Shown: positions 25,720 to 33,751, counted from the first letter of the stretch. The stretch is DNA of 64,000 nt from Paenibacillus sp. GSMTC-2017 (GCF_016019935.1 NZ_JAECMT010000001.1:1244774-1308773); one strand, 5' to 3'. Made by a program: numbers and translations. Notes: generated from the letters alone by a model not told the origin.

Positions 25720-26034
25720 ATGTTGGATATGGAAACGATTATTTTGAGGGATATACAGATTAGTTATCAAGAGAAAGTGTCGCAACCCGTAGTCTTTCAA
25801 AAGGCGGAACTCGTTTTCGTCACACAATATGGCGATAGGTTATGGTATATCGACATTGAAGGAGTAAGTGATATTCACTTGTTAGCTTGGTTTGGTCAGA
25901 GCGAAGATATCGGCGTTGAGATTCAGGCAACGTCAACTGATGGAGACATTTGGAGGGGATCAGGTTATTTCCACCCTAATGAACCTAATCTTGCGGCAGC
26001 TATTCGTGGTGCAGGAGAGCTTTTTAAGCTTTAA
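25720..26034 (+). CDS. conserved-looking small protein of unknown function
   Basis: This encodes 104 residues starting MLDMETIILRDIQISYQEKV, probably a small alpha/beta or all-beta cytoplasmic protein with many aromatics (RLWYIDIEGV; LLAWFGQSEDIGV) and no membrane segment or signal. A strong GGGAGGTGGAG site precedes the ATG. It lies 67 bases after the dehydrogenase and shares its terminator, so it may be its operon partner. I do not recognise a family. Confidence 0.75.
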   Translation: MLDMETIILRDIQISYQEKVSQPVVFQKAELVFVTQYGDRLWYIDIEGVSDIHLLAWFGQSEDIGVEIQATSTDGDIWRGSGYFHPNEPNLAAAIRGAGELFKL

Positions 26035-26065
26035 TGATTAACTGTTATTTGGATGGCTTTATATT

Positions 26066-26114
26066 AACACAGCCCGTAAATAGATTTCTCTATTTACGGG
26101 CTGTGTTTATTTTT
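26066..26114 (+). terminator. strong terminator after the glutamate dehydrogenase operon
   Basis: Near-perfect 19-bp stem (AACACAGCCCGTAAATAGA with its complement) around TTTC, followed by TATTTTT. Confidence 0.93.
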
Positions 26115-26119
26115 AGGTG

Positions 26120-26202
26120 CACGCAACCCGACTTTTTCGGGTTAGAGCTGTTGCTGTTTCTTTTCTTGAGTTCTAACCCGATTTTGTCGGGCTAGAACTA
26201 CT
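26120..26202. repeat. pair of related hairpin repeats (REP-like)
   Basis: Two diverged copies of about 37 bases follow one another: AACCCGACttttTCGGGTT-AGAGCTGTTGCTG and TTCTAACCCGAttttgTCGGGcTAGAA-CTACTGCT. Each forms a small hairpin with the core AACCCGA / TCGGGTT. They follow the terminator and precede the terminator of the convergent gene, in non-coding DNA. Confidence 0.65.
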
Positions 26203-26256
26203 GCTTTTGCTTAAAGAAGTGACTACTTTTTTGATAGAGGTCCGTCTGCCTTCCAC

Positions 26257-26291
26257 CAAAAAAAGAAAAGGCAACCAGCGAACTGGTTGCC
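26257..26291 (-). terminator. terminator of the HMGL-like aldolase gene
   Basis: GGCAACCAG / CTGGTTGCC with a four-base loop, followed on the minus strand by TTTTCTTTTTTT. Confidence 0.9.
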
Positions 26292-26299
26292 AAAATGTA

Positions 26300-27256
26300 T
26301 TATTTCGAAATTTCTGGAGTCGTTAGACGATCGTAGAAATCAACAGCTTTATCTTTATCTTCCGAAGCGCGAAGAGCCATAGCTGAACGTGGATGCTCAT
26401 CCAAAATACCAGTAATCATGTAAGGGATAATGTAGCCCCACTCTTCTTTTTCACGAAGCGGAATCATATACTTTTCGATCATGTCTAAAACTGGACGTAC
26501 GTTGTATTTCGTATTTTGTAATTCACATACAAGAAGTTCAGTGTTACAGTTACCTGCCGCACGACCCATACCGTATACAGAAGCATCAAGAAGTTCAACG
26601 CCTTTGCCAGCAGCAATTAATGTGTTAGCAAATGCAAGTTGCATATTGTTATGCGCATGTACGCCAAGACGCTTGTTCGGCAAATGTTGTTGGAACTTGT
26701 CTACAAGATAGCTAACATCATCCGGCTTCAGGCTGCCGTAGGAGTCAACGATATATACAAAGTCAACAACACTGTCATTAATAAGTTTGAAAGCTTCAAT
26801 CAGCTGGTTTTCCATTACGTTCGAAAGAGCCATAATGTTAATCGTCGTTTCATATCCACGATCATGGAATACTTGAACAAGCTCAAGCGCTTTGTCCACA
26901 TCTTGAATGTAGCAAGCGACACGAATAAGATCCAGCAAGCTTTCATTGCGTGGCAAAATATCATTTTCATCGACACGACCAATATCTACAAGAGCAGAAA
27001 GTTTTGTTCTACCTTTATTAGGAATTACTTGCTTTAGGAAGTCATCGTTCAGAAAACGCCAAGGGCCCGCGCTCTCTGCGCCTTTTAGTAGCTTAGGAGA
27101 GTTTTTGTAGCCGATTTCCATATAATCGACGCCAGCCTCGTTTAAGCTATTATATAGGTGCTGAACAAACTCGGTGCTGAAGTCCCAGTTATTTACTAGA
27201 CCGCCGTCACGGATTGTACAGTCGACAATTTTACAATGGCTTGTTTTCGATTGCAT
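26300..27256 (-). CDS. HMG-CoA-lyase-like aldolase (DRE-TIM metallolyase)
   Basis: The enzyme has 318 residues and a TIM-barrel beginning KIVDCTIRDGGLVNNWDFS. The D-x-T-x-RDGG motif supplies the first metal ligand and catalytic Arg; LGVHAHNNMQLA supplies the two metal-binding His; DASVYGMGRAAGN matches the C-terminal signature region. This places it with 4-hydroxy-2-oxovalerate aldolase / homocitrate-synthase-like enzymes, but the actual substrate is not known. AAGGAGC is eight bases before the ATG. It is a single gene, divergent from the c-di-AMP riboswitch gene, with its own terminator. Confidence 0.78.
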   Translation of the reverse strand: MQSKTSHCKIVDCTIRDGGLVNNWDFSTEFVQHLYNSLNEAGVDYMEIGYKNSPKLLKGAESAGPWRFLNDDFLKQVIPNKGRTKLSALVDIGRVDENDILPRNESLLDLIRVACYIQDVDKALELVQVFHDRGYETTINIMALSNVMENQLIEAFKLINDSVVDFVYIVDSYGSLKPDDVSYLVDKFQQHLPNKRLGVHAHNNMQLAFANTLIAAGKGVELLDASVYGMGRAAGNCNTELLVCELQNTKYNVRPVLDMIEKYMIPLREKEEWGYIIPYMITGILDEHPRSAMALRASEDKDKAVDFYDRLTTPEISK

Positions 27257-27388
27257 GATTGATGCTCCTTTGAATTGAACAAGAGTTCATTTTTTAAATA
27301 CCATCATACTTGAAAAGAAGCAGGAACGCAAAGTAATCTTGTCGCATTTTGGATAAATTACCCTTAAACTTGTACATCTAATAATAGA

Positions 27389-27417
27389 TTTACAAATAAA
27401 AAGTTTAGCGGTAAAAT
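27389..27417 (+). promoter_or_regulatory. sigma-A promoter of the riboswitch transcript
   Basis: TTTACA, 17-base spacer, TAAAAT, about 15 bases upstream of the aptamer. Confidence 0.85.
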
Positions 27418-27430
27418 ATTATGTAAACAA

Positions 27431-27590
27431 TAACGCTGAATTTTTCAATTTTGAGAAAGCGGGGGAACCAACGCGAACAATCATTCTATGGAACTGAATG
27501 TGATGTTCACAAGGGGTGAATCCGGGGATTTGTGCCCCCGGTAGGGTCTACTCTCTAGCCCGAATCCGACAGCTAACCTCGTAAGCGGTC
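27431..27590 (+). promoter_or_regulatory. c-di-AMP riboswitch (ydaO/yuaA type)
   Basis: Conserved blocks of the ydaO aptamer appear in order: GCGGGGGAACCAA, then GGGGTGAATCC, GGTAGGG, and GCCCGAATCCGACAGCTAAC followed by CTCGTAAGCG. AACGCT near 27432 can pair with AAGCG at the 3' end to close the outer stem. The aptamer ends about one base before the ribosome-binding site of the next gene, and I see no terminator between them, so control may be at translation. Confidence 0.93.
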
Positions 27591-27606
27591 AAAGGAGAGT
27601 TGTCAT

Positions 27607-28053
27607 GTGCTATCATTCTCTGTTAATGATTCCTCGTACCCTGGTGATCAATCGAAACAGCTAAACATCACCCGTATCGAAGTATTTGTCATACCAGCTC
27701 TAGCTGTTGACTCAGCTGGATATCGTGTATGCTTGCGACTCACAAGTAACCTTGGTTACGGCTGGAGTGAGCAATTCGTGTACGAAAGTGATACCAGCTT
27801 TCATCTCAATCGCTGGAACCAATTGCTTCGCACCTTTATAGGAAGCTTCTCACTCAGCTCGCTTATCGAGCGCCTCGCCGAACGAATCGCCGCAACGGTC
27901 AATCCCGAACATCGTGCATATAATTTATTCTCAGTTGCTGTTCATGGGCTTTTGCAACAAATTGGTCAATCGACAACAGTGACAAGTGATTCAAATTCTG
28001 CAGAGGAATCCGTTCTCCAACAACGTGCTGTGTTTTATTTGTCATTAGATTAA
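27607..28053 (+). CDS. orphan protein controlled by the c-di-AMP riboswitch
   Basis: This encodes 148 residues from GTG at 27607, seven bases after AAAGGAGAG. After a short polar N-terminus it reads NITRIEVFVIPALAVDSAGY, then LRLTSNLGYGWSEQF, a helical part and a hydrophobic end AVFYLSLD. The RIEVF...GYGWSE pattern recalls the N-terminal capping domain of the enolase superfamily, but no barrel follows; that likeness is tentative. No signal or membrane segment. Riboswitches of this class usually control cell-wall hydrolases or potassium and osmolyte transport, so an unknown cytoplasmic target is notable. Confidence 0.75.
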   Translation: MLSFSVNDSSYPGDQSKQLNITRIEVFVIPALAVDSAGYRVCLRLTSNLGYGWSEQFVYESDTSFHLNRWNQLLRTFIGSFSLSSLIERLAERIAATVNPEHRAYNLFSVAVHGLLQQIGQSTTVTSDSNSAEESVLQQRAVFYLSLD

Positions 28054-28108
28054 CCTTTATCGTGTAATCGTGTTAGGCGCATCATGACTTACTTATTTTC
28101 ATTTAAAC

Positions 28109-28156
28109 AGTAAGCCTGTATTCTTCTGCAGCGTAGATACAGGCTTACTCTATTTT
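28109..28156. terminator. terminator between convergent genes
   Basis: AGTAAGCCTGTAT ... ATACAGGCTTACT with a 15-base loop, then CTATTTT. It serves the riboswitch gene and may also serve the ABC operon from the other side. Confidence 0.85.
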
Positions 28157-28159
28157 GCG

Positions 28160-28942
28160 TTACGATCCCGTTGAACGATAATGTCTCACACCAATTTGCC
28201 ATACTAGCAAACAAGGTAATAAAAAGACTAGTCCACCAAACGGTACTAACAAATAGGTTAATAAGTTCCCATCTTTTTTATCAAGAATATAAAGGAGCGG
28301 TAAGTAAGTTACACAGCCAAATGGGATAATAAACGTAAAAAATCTCGTTACCCACTTCTCATAAATATTAAGAGGATATTGTGCCATCTCACGCCCACCG
28401 TCTGTAAAAACATTTGCTACCTCGATAGCTTGAATAGTCCAAAAACAAAAAGTTGCTGCTAATATAAAGACTCCTGTGAATATGAACACACCATTTAGAA
28501 TCATTAAAAATAGGATCACGAGTTTGGGCAGACTCCATAAAACGGGCAAGTTTGATACTGACCACACTAACACGATCATACCTTGAACTAATCGTCCAAC
28601 TCTCGAAAATTCAAACTTTGAACCAAACACTTGAATGATCGTACTTCTTGGTCTGACTAGCAGCCGATCGAAGTCACCTGAAGCTACCAAACCTGAAAAA
28701 TCATCAAAACCTCGCCCAAAACATTCACTAATTGAAAAAGCTAAATGGATAACGGAGAAGCAGAGCGCAACCTCAAAAAAACTCCACCCTTTAAGATCAC
28801 CAAATCGTTCAAACATAAAATACAGTCCACTAAATACTGTAAAAGGAATAAAAAATTGACCAACACTTAGTAGTATAAATGATGCTCGATACTGTAATTG
28901 CGACTTAAGCTGAATGTTTAAATATTTGAAATAAAGGCGCAT
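28160..28942 (-). CDS. ABC-2 family transporter permease (PF06182-like)
   Basis: This 260-residue integral membrane protein has about six helices, beginning LYFKYLNIQLKSQLQYRASF. The NIQLKSQLQYRASF start and the loop VASGDFDRLLVRPRS are typical of DUF990-type ABC-2 permeases, which pair with a second permease and an ATPase to form an exporter. AGGGGG precedes the ATG. Six bases after the partner permease. Substrate unknown; relatives export hydrophobic cations or drugs. Confidence 0.88.
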   Translation of the reverse strand: MRLYFKYLNIQLKSQLQYRASFILLSVGQFFIPFTVFSGLYFMFERFGDLKGWSFFEVALCFSVIHLAFSISECFGRGFDDFSGLVASGDFDRLLVRPRSTIIQVFGSKFEFSRVGRLVQGMIVLVWSVSNLPVLWSLPKLVILFLMILNGVFIFTGVFILAATFCFWTIQAIEVANVFTDGGREMAQYPLNIYEKWVTRFFTFIIPFGCVTYLPLLYILDKKDGNLLTYLLVPFGGLVFLLPCLLVWQIGVRHYRSTGS

Positions 28943-28948
28943 TTTTGA

Positions 28949-29752
28949 TCAACCCCCTTGTACGACGACAGCCCTAAGCGCTCTCTTCATAAGCAGGCGG
29001 CCTACTAAAACTAAAATGACAAGCCATAAAAGCTGAATACCTATTCCCCACAGCGCTTCTTCTTGAGGAATATGTCCTGAATACACTCGAAATGGAAAGT
29101 CCGTCGTCCAGCGAAATGGAAGGAAATACGTTACAATCTGGAGCCATGATGGCATAAGTGGAATAGGAACTATCATTCCTGCTAGAAATTCACCTACGAC
29201 CGCTATCATCAAGGTAGAGCCGACAGGTGACATCGTCCAAAATACGGAAATGTAAATAAACATCGATATCGCTATAACGAGCATTAAGCCTAGCAACAAC
29301 GCAAAGATGAATAAAGTAAAAGCCGTAAATGAAGGTGGTAGACTCATCCGATACGGTTCGGGTAGTAGAAATACAATAATTAATAAGGGAAAACTTCGAA
29401 GGGTTGCACTTGCTGCTCTTTGAGCAAGCAACTTAGCATACCATAAGGGGTAAAGCTCCATAGGTCTACAAAGCTCATAAGCAATATTTCCGCTTGTTAT
29501 CATTGCAAATATTTCATTGTCTCTAAACCAAAGCATAATGAAGGATAAGAAAATTTGTTGGAGCCATACATATGTAATTAGTTTGTCTAATGTAATAGGC
29601 ATAGCCACTGAACTATTACTGTAGAATGCTGCGAAGATCATAATAAACACGAAGCCAAAAAATAATTGGGTTGCCATTCCGGCTAAAGCTGCTGCACGAT
29701 ATTGCATCCCATTTATGAAGCGAAGACGCCAGATTGAAGTGTACGCTTTCAT
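28949..29752 (-). CDS. ABC-2 family transporter permease (PF06182-like), second subunit
   Basis: This 267-residue protein has about six membrane helices and starts MKAYTSIWRLRFINGMQYRA. The loop MITSGNIAYELCRPMELYPL corresponds to the cytoplasmic coupling region of this family. Its ATG overlaps the ATPase stop by four bases (ATGA) and has GAGGAG eight bases upstream. It would form a heterodimeric membrane channel with the 260-residue subunit. Confidence 0.88.
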   Translation of the reverse strand: MKAYTSIWRLRFINGMQYRAAALAGMATQLFFGFVFIMIFAAFYSNSSVAMPITLDKLITYVWLQQIFLSFIMLWFRDNEIFAMITSGNIAYELCRPMELYPLWYAKLLAQRAASATLRSFPLLIIVFLLPEPYRMSLPPSFTAFTLFIFALLLGLMLVIAISMFIYISVFWTMSPVGSTLMIAVVGEFLAGMIVPIPLMPSWLQIVTYFLPFRWTTDFPFRVYSGHIPQEEALWGIGIQLLWLVILVLVGRLLMKRALRAVVVQGG

Positions 29753-30744
29753 ATTTGATGCTCCTCGTATAGTTGAACGATAATTTCATCAATCGCTTTT
29801 GCCTCAACAGTAACATCAACAATTTCAACAAACTGTGAGAGATGAGAGATAAGTTCAGCGAGTACAACACGTTCTGTATCAAAGCTATACACGGCTCGGA
29901 CTTGCGTCCACTCAAGCCTAGCTGCATTAGGAATATCTATTGGTTCGGAGTGTTCTCTGTAATCTACAGTAAGTGTTCTTCCTGTACCAAACCTTGTTCG
30001 CAGCTCTGTTAGTGACCCATCATAAAGCAACGTCCCTTTTCCGATCATTAAGATACGATCTGCTAATGCTTCAATATCACTCATATCATGAGTTGTTAAA
30101 ATGACGGTTACGCCTTTTTCTTGATTCAACCTTTTAATAAAATTCCTTACTGCCAGCTTGCTCACTGCATCTAAGCCGATTGTTGGTTCATCAAGAAATA
30201 ATAACTTTGGGCTATGCAGTAGCGAAGCTGCAATTTCACACCGCATCCTCTGGCCCAAACTAAGCTGTCTAACCGGTGTCTGCACGATAGATTCCAGATC
30301 TAACATTTCAGTGAGCATTTCTAGATTTTCCTTATACATTGTATCTGGAATCTTGTAAATATCTCTTAATAGCTCAAACGAGTCAATAACAGGTACATCC
30401 CACCAAAGCTGCGATCGTTGTCCGAACACAACGCCAATATGCTTCACATATTCGGTTCTGTCCTTCCATGGAATATAACCCATAACAGTACATTGACCTT
30501 CATCTGGTACCAAGATGCCACTCATCACTTTAATCGTCGTCGATTTCCCGGCTCCATTTGGCCCGATATATCCGACAATTTCTCCTTTCCCTATCGAGAA
30601 AGAAATATCTTTAAGCGCCTCCACGACCGTGTGCTTCCGCACAAACAAGGCTTTGGTCGCTTGCTTCAGCCCCGCTGTTCTTTGCGCAACCTTAAAGCTT
30701 TTTCCAATGCCCATAAGCTGAATCAAATCCTTGTTCCGATCCAT
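29749..30744 (-). CDS. ABC transporter ATP-binding protein
   Basis: The ATPase has about 331 residues, with Walker A YIGPNGAGKSTT, signature RQLSLGQRMRCEIA, Walker B KLLFLDEPTIGLD and the switch His in LTTHDMSD. A C-terminal extension of about 90 residues is typical of the DrrA-like exporters. I start at the ATG at 30744 (MDRNKDLIQLMG), ten bases after AGGAGG, not at the far upstream in-frame codon at 30837, which lies in the promoter region. First gene of a three-gene exporter operon. Confidence 0.93.
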   Translation of the reverse strand: MDRNKDLIQLMGIGKSFKVAQRTAGLKQATKALFVRKHTVVEALKDISFSIGKGEIVGYIGPNGAGKSTTIKVMSGILVPDEGQCTVMGYIPWKDRTEYVKHIGVVFGQRSQLWWDVPVIDSFELLRDIYKIPDTMYKENLEMLTEMLDLESIVQTPVRQLSLGQRMRCEIAASLLHSPKLLFLDEPTIGLDAVSKLAVRNFIKRLNQEKGVTVILTTHDMSDIEALADRILMIGKGTLLYDGSLTELRTRFGTGRTLTVDYREHSEPIDIPNAARLEWTQVRAVYSFDTERVVLAELISHLSQFVEIVDVTVEAKAIDEIIVQLYEEHQI

Positions 30745-30783
30745 ACTAGTTAATCCTCCTATTGAATTTCCACTGCAAAAATA

Positions 30784-30837
30784 GCAGGGAAAATAATATA
30801 CCTTATATTCCAAATAAAGTATAGTTTTATTTTCCAA
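30784..30837 (-). promoter_or_regulatory. AT-rich upstream region with inverted repeat (putative operator)
   Basis: On the minus strand GGAAAATAA and TTATTTTCC lie about 30 bases apart upstream of the ABC operon. They enclose two related blocks, TTTGGAAAATA and TTTGGAATATA. This could be an operator for a dedicated regulator; none is encoded next to it. Confidence 0.35.
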
Positions 30838-30852
30838 ATCCTTTCCGTTGTA

Positions 30853-30893
30853 TAAAAAAGCCCTTCACCAAGCCAAAAGGCTAAGAAAAGGGC
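30853..30893 (-). terminator. terminator of the small exported protein gene
   Basis: GCCCTT ... AGCC-tttt-GGCT ... AAGGGC followed by TTTTTT on the minus strand. Confidence 0.85.
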
Positions 30894-30916
30894 ATTTACT
30901 CTGTTACATATTAAAT

Positions 30917-31282
30917 CTAATAAAAGTTAACATAATCAAGACGATGGCCTATTGAGACACTTTGGCTATAAACATCTAGTACAACTTTATAGCTCCCTGA
31001 AGCTAAGTAGCCTAAGCTATAATTTAGTGTATACAATTGCGAACTCCACAAATTCTCGTAATCTTTAAAGACCTCCGTCCATTGACCTGAAGGACCTTCT
31101 TTGTACAACGTTATAGAGATGTTACTGGTGCCAACATTATAAACATCTACCGTTAAATGACGTTGACCAGCCGTGCTAGAAGCTACATACCACGTTTCAG
31201 ATGAGATCGGGGGATTTGCAGAAGCACTTGCAGAAAAAGAAAACAACATAATCAACAAAAGGAATAACATCTTTTTCATCAT
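30917..31282 (-). CDS. small exported protein of unknown function
   Basis: The preprotein is 121 residues with a signal peptide (KKMLFLLLIMLFSFSASASA, cleavage near residue 22). The mature domain of about 100 residues is rich in beta-type alternation and aromatic residues (SSETWYVASSTAGQRHLTVD; SGSYKVVLDVYSQS) and has no Cys. It looks like a small immunoglobulin-like or jelly-roll domain. GGGAGGTGA lies just before the ATG. An extended -10 (TGATATAAT, near 31330) lies about 50 bases upstream, so it is probably expressed alone. Family not recognised. Confidence 0.75.
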   Translation of the reverse strand: MMKKMLFLLLIMLFSFSASASANPPISSETWYVASSTAGQRHLTVDVYNVGTSNISITLYKEGPSGQWTEVFKDYENLWSSQLYTLNYSLGYLASGSYKVVLDVYSQSVSIGHRLDYVNFY

Positions 31283-31463
31283 TATTCACCTCCCTTCTAT
31301 AACGGGGTGACTTAAGCGATGCCTATTTAATTATATCATTTGTTTCTAAAATTTGGATGAAATTATTGTGGTATTAAGCTACTCATTTTGTTGATACGAT
31401 ATATGCAAAAATACTATTAATATACGAATCTACTTAATTGTTGTTTATTTATTAACCAACTTC

Positions 31464-32621
31464 TTACACTTGTTTCTGCTTCGCTTTTCCTCTAACGATA
31501 TTTATAATATCGATTCTATTCCATAAAACCATTGATAAAACGAAAGACACAAACAATTCCCAGTCCAAACCTAATGAGTCAATATGTTGCCTCTTCGCTG
31601 CTGCTATATAAACCCCAACGAGGGCACTCGACATTAAGGACAGAAAGAAATTAATGTAACCCTTTCCTGCATTGCTTACATTATAGATACTTATCCACTT
31701 CAACATTAAATACAGAAGCACAAAATTAATAATCGTTCCAACAATGACAAACTCAGTAATAGCGAAAGGGAATGCCAATGTAACAAAAAACAATAGAACA
31801 TATTGAATAATTTTGATGAATAAAACCCAAAAAAATGTAGGCATCGACTTTACTAGCTTTTTTGCTTCCTTCTCGCCATGTTTGTCCGATTCTACTGTTA
31901 TCTTTGGATATTTCAATAACAAACGGGTGTAGACTGTAAATTCTGCAAAAACAATGGAAATGATATATTGGAGAATAAAAATAACAATTAGTATGCCGTG
32001 TATGGAAGTAAAAACAAATTTTTTAGTCTCAAAGCTATACATTGGTTCTGCATTTAAATAGGTTAAATAATAAACAGCGACTATAAAAAAAATTGGAATG
32101 ATTAGGCTGAGAGCGCTTTTGGGAAAGTTATACACTCGTAGTTGTTCTCTTGAATCTAGCCCTTTGTCGATACTCTTTAATGCTCGAATCGTATAAAAAA
32201 TACAGCTTACAATACCGCCAATAAATAAACTAATGCATGCTTGCTTTAAATAAACAGGATCATCATTACCGTCGATTACAGTTAAAATAAATAAGTAAAA
32301 AATATTTGCAGTTATAAATGTAACCGCGCAAACAAAAAGATATTGAAATTTTCTGAACTTCATCATAAAACTTGGTATGAGAAACAACACTGAAAATAGG
32401 ATATGAAAAAACAAATTAAAAGCTGATATATAATACATATTAATAGTAAGCGGCTCTAAATCATCTTCATTGTAAAAGACTACAGCTGTACATATTCCTA
32501 CTACGAGCAGATTTAAAATAAGCATCACGACTGGAAATGCTGTTAAATAATCACGCTGATAGAAAGGAGCTATTCTAGCTCTATAATGTTGAATACGTGC
32601 TTCATCTGTTAGTTTGTTCAA
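31464..32621 (-). CDS. polytopic membrane protein of unknown function
   Basis: The product is 385 residues with about ten hydrophobic segments (TAFPVVMLILNLLVVGICTA; FLIPSF; IFYLFILTVI; IIPIFFIVAVYYLTYL and others). One hydrophilic cytoplasmic loop, VESDKHGEKEAKKLVKSM, is around residue 245. The start is TTG at 32621 with only a weak upstream AAAGAG, so the true start is uncertain. Composition is more AT-rich than the neighbours. No family recognised; it is flanked by a secreted protein gene and a DUF2935 gene. Confidence 0.6.
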   Translation of the reverse strand: MNKLTDEARIQHYRARIAPFYQRDYLTAFPVVMLILNLLVVGICTAVVFYNEDDLEPLTINMYYISAFNLFFHILFSVLFLIPSFMMKFRKFQYLFVCAVTFITANIFYLFILTVIDGNDDPVYLKQACISLFIGGIVSCIFYTIRALKSIDKGLDSREQLRVYNFPKSALSLIIPIFFIVAVYYLTYLNAEPMYSFETKKFVFTSIHGILIVIFILQYIISIVFAEFTVYTRLLLKYPKITVESDKHGEKEAKKLVKSMPTFFWVLFIKIIQYVLLFFVTLAFPFAITEFVIVGTIINFVLLYLMLKWISIYNVSNAGKGYINFFLSLMSSALVGVYIAAAKRQHIDSLGLDWELFVSFVLSMVLWNRIDIINIVRGKAKQKQV

Positions 32622-32824
32622 TACTCTTTCGCAACTCCTATACTATATAAGCTATTCAAATCTGCGTGGTCAGGTAAACCTACAATAAATAATTCTCATT
32701 TTGACTCCCATCTCATAAAAAATAAATAATAATCAAATATTAACTCTTACGCTCACAGTGATTAATATATATTATTTGTTAATACTTGTAATTACATTTA
32801 TGGTACTCTCTTACCAGAGGAATA

Positions 32825-32846
32825 TTGACAAGGACTCCTCACATAC
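32825..32846 (+). promoter_or_regulatory. candidate promoter of the DUF2935 gene
   Basis: TTGACA at 32825 with TGTACT 16 bases later. Its -35 coincides with an alternative TTG start for the next gene, arguing against that start. Confidence 0.45.
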
Positions 32847-32884
32847 TGTACTTGAAGTATGATATTTCAGGGGAGGTCATGCTA

Positions 32885-33682
32885 ATGTCGGATCCGTTTG
32901 TAGTGCGTTCATTGGAAGAGGTAAGATTTTGGTCGAGGATAATGAAAGAACATTCCCTATTTTTGAAACTTGGATTCCGGTGTGAAGACACTCAATTGAT
33001 TAATGAAGCCAACCATTTCTATTCTATTTTTCATGCAATCGAAAATAAAGCAAATACGTTCACAACAGGGACAGATCCCTCCGTCATTAGGAGATTCAAT
33101 GAAGAAGTACACACTGCTGTTTCTTATATATGGGCTTTCAAAAGAAGAATATTAGGCTTAATACTCACATGCCAGCTTCCTGGTGCTAATAACTTTCCAC
33201 TTTTAGTTGATCATGTGAGCAGGGAAGCTAATTATTTTAGAAATCGATTATCAGAATTAAATCAAGGAAAATTAGAGCCATTGCCTGATGCCATAATTGA
33301 CGAAAACGTATTTTTCCTAAAAATTATGGCTGATCACGCCAAATTTATTAGTCACTTGCTTGATCCATCAGAGCGAAAGCTTGTAGAGCAGGCGAATAAC
33401 TTCAGTCAAGAATTCGACCAATTGCTATTTCAAGCGAAAGACTTGGAGTCTATGCGTCCCCAATCACAAACCGTTCCGCTCCTTGATCAATTTCTAGATC
33501 AGAATAAAGTATCCGTTAAATCACTTCGTGATTTCAAGAAAACAGCACGAGATTTAATTGAAGCATGTCGTATTAAGAGCATTATTCACCCATTATTAGC
33601 TGATCACGTTTTTCGTGAAGCAGAACATTTTTTAGTTATCATCGATATGTTTGAAAGCAGTCTGACTACTAGACCTGTCTGA
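32885..33682 (+). CDS. DUF2935 family protein, two tandem helical-bundle repeats
   Basis: The protein is about 265 residues, in two similar halves. Each begins with a helix carrying a His (FWSRIMKEHSLFL near residue 17; FFLKIMADHAKFI near residue 145) and ends with another (LLVDHVSREANYF; LLADHVFREAEHF). The paired Glu/His residues in each half are likely metal ligands, as in other ferritin-like DUF2935 proteins. The ATG at 32885 has GGGAGGT seven bases upstream. Cytoplasmic, function unknown. Confidence 0.9.
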   Translation: MSDPFVVRSLEEVRFWSRIMKEHSLFLKLGFRCEDTQLINEANHFYSIFHAIENKANTFTTGTDPSVIRRFNEEVHTAVSYIWAFKRRILGLILTCQLPGANNFPLLVDHVSREANYFRNRLSELNQGKLEPLPDAIIDENVFFLKIMADHAKFISHLLDPSERKLVEQANNFSQEFDQLLFQAKDLESMRPQSQTVPLLDQFLDQNKVSVKSLRDFKKTARDLIEACRIKSIIHPLLADHVFREAEHFLVIIDMFESSLTTRPV

Positions 33683-33686
33683 ATGT

Positions 33687-33751
33687 GGGGAGAGCACTTT
33701 TCTTAGGAGGGGCATTCTATCATGTTAGATGCTTCTCTCCCCCTGCTGTAA
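33687..33751 (+). other. hairpin overlapping a nine-codon leader-like ORF
   Basis: GGGGAGAGCA (33687-33696) can pair with GCTTCTCTCCCC (33731-33742). The loop holds AGGAGGGG and, nine bases later, an ATG (33722) opening a nine-codon ORF, M-L-D-A-S-L-P-L-L. It may be just the end structure of the DUF2935 mRNA; no T-run follows. Confidence 0.35.

Noticed and set aside
26120..26202. CRISPR-like array.
   Set aside because: Only two diverged hairpin units, no uniform spacers and no cas genes.
30745..30837. N-terminal extension of the ABC ATPase.
   Set aside because: It covers an AT-rich regulatory region and a strong ribosome-binding site lies just before the ATG at 30744.
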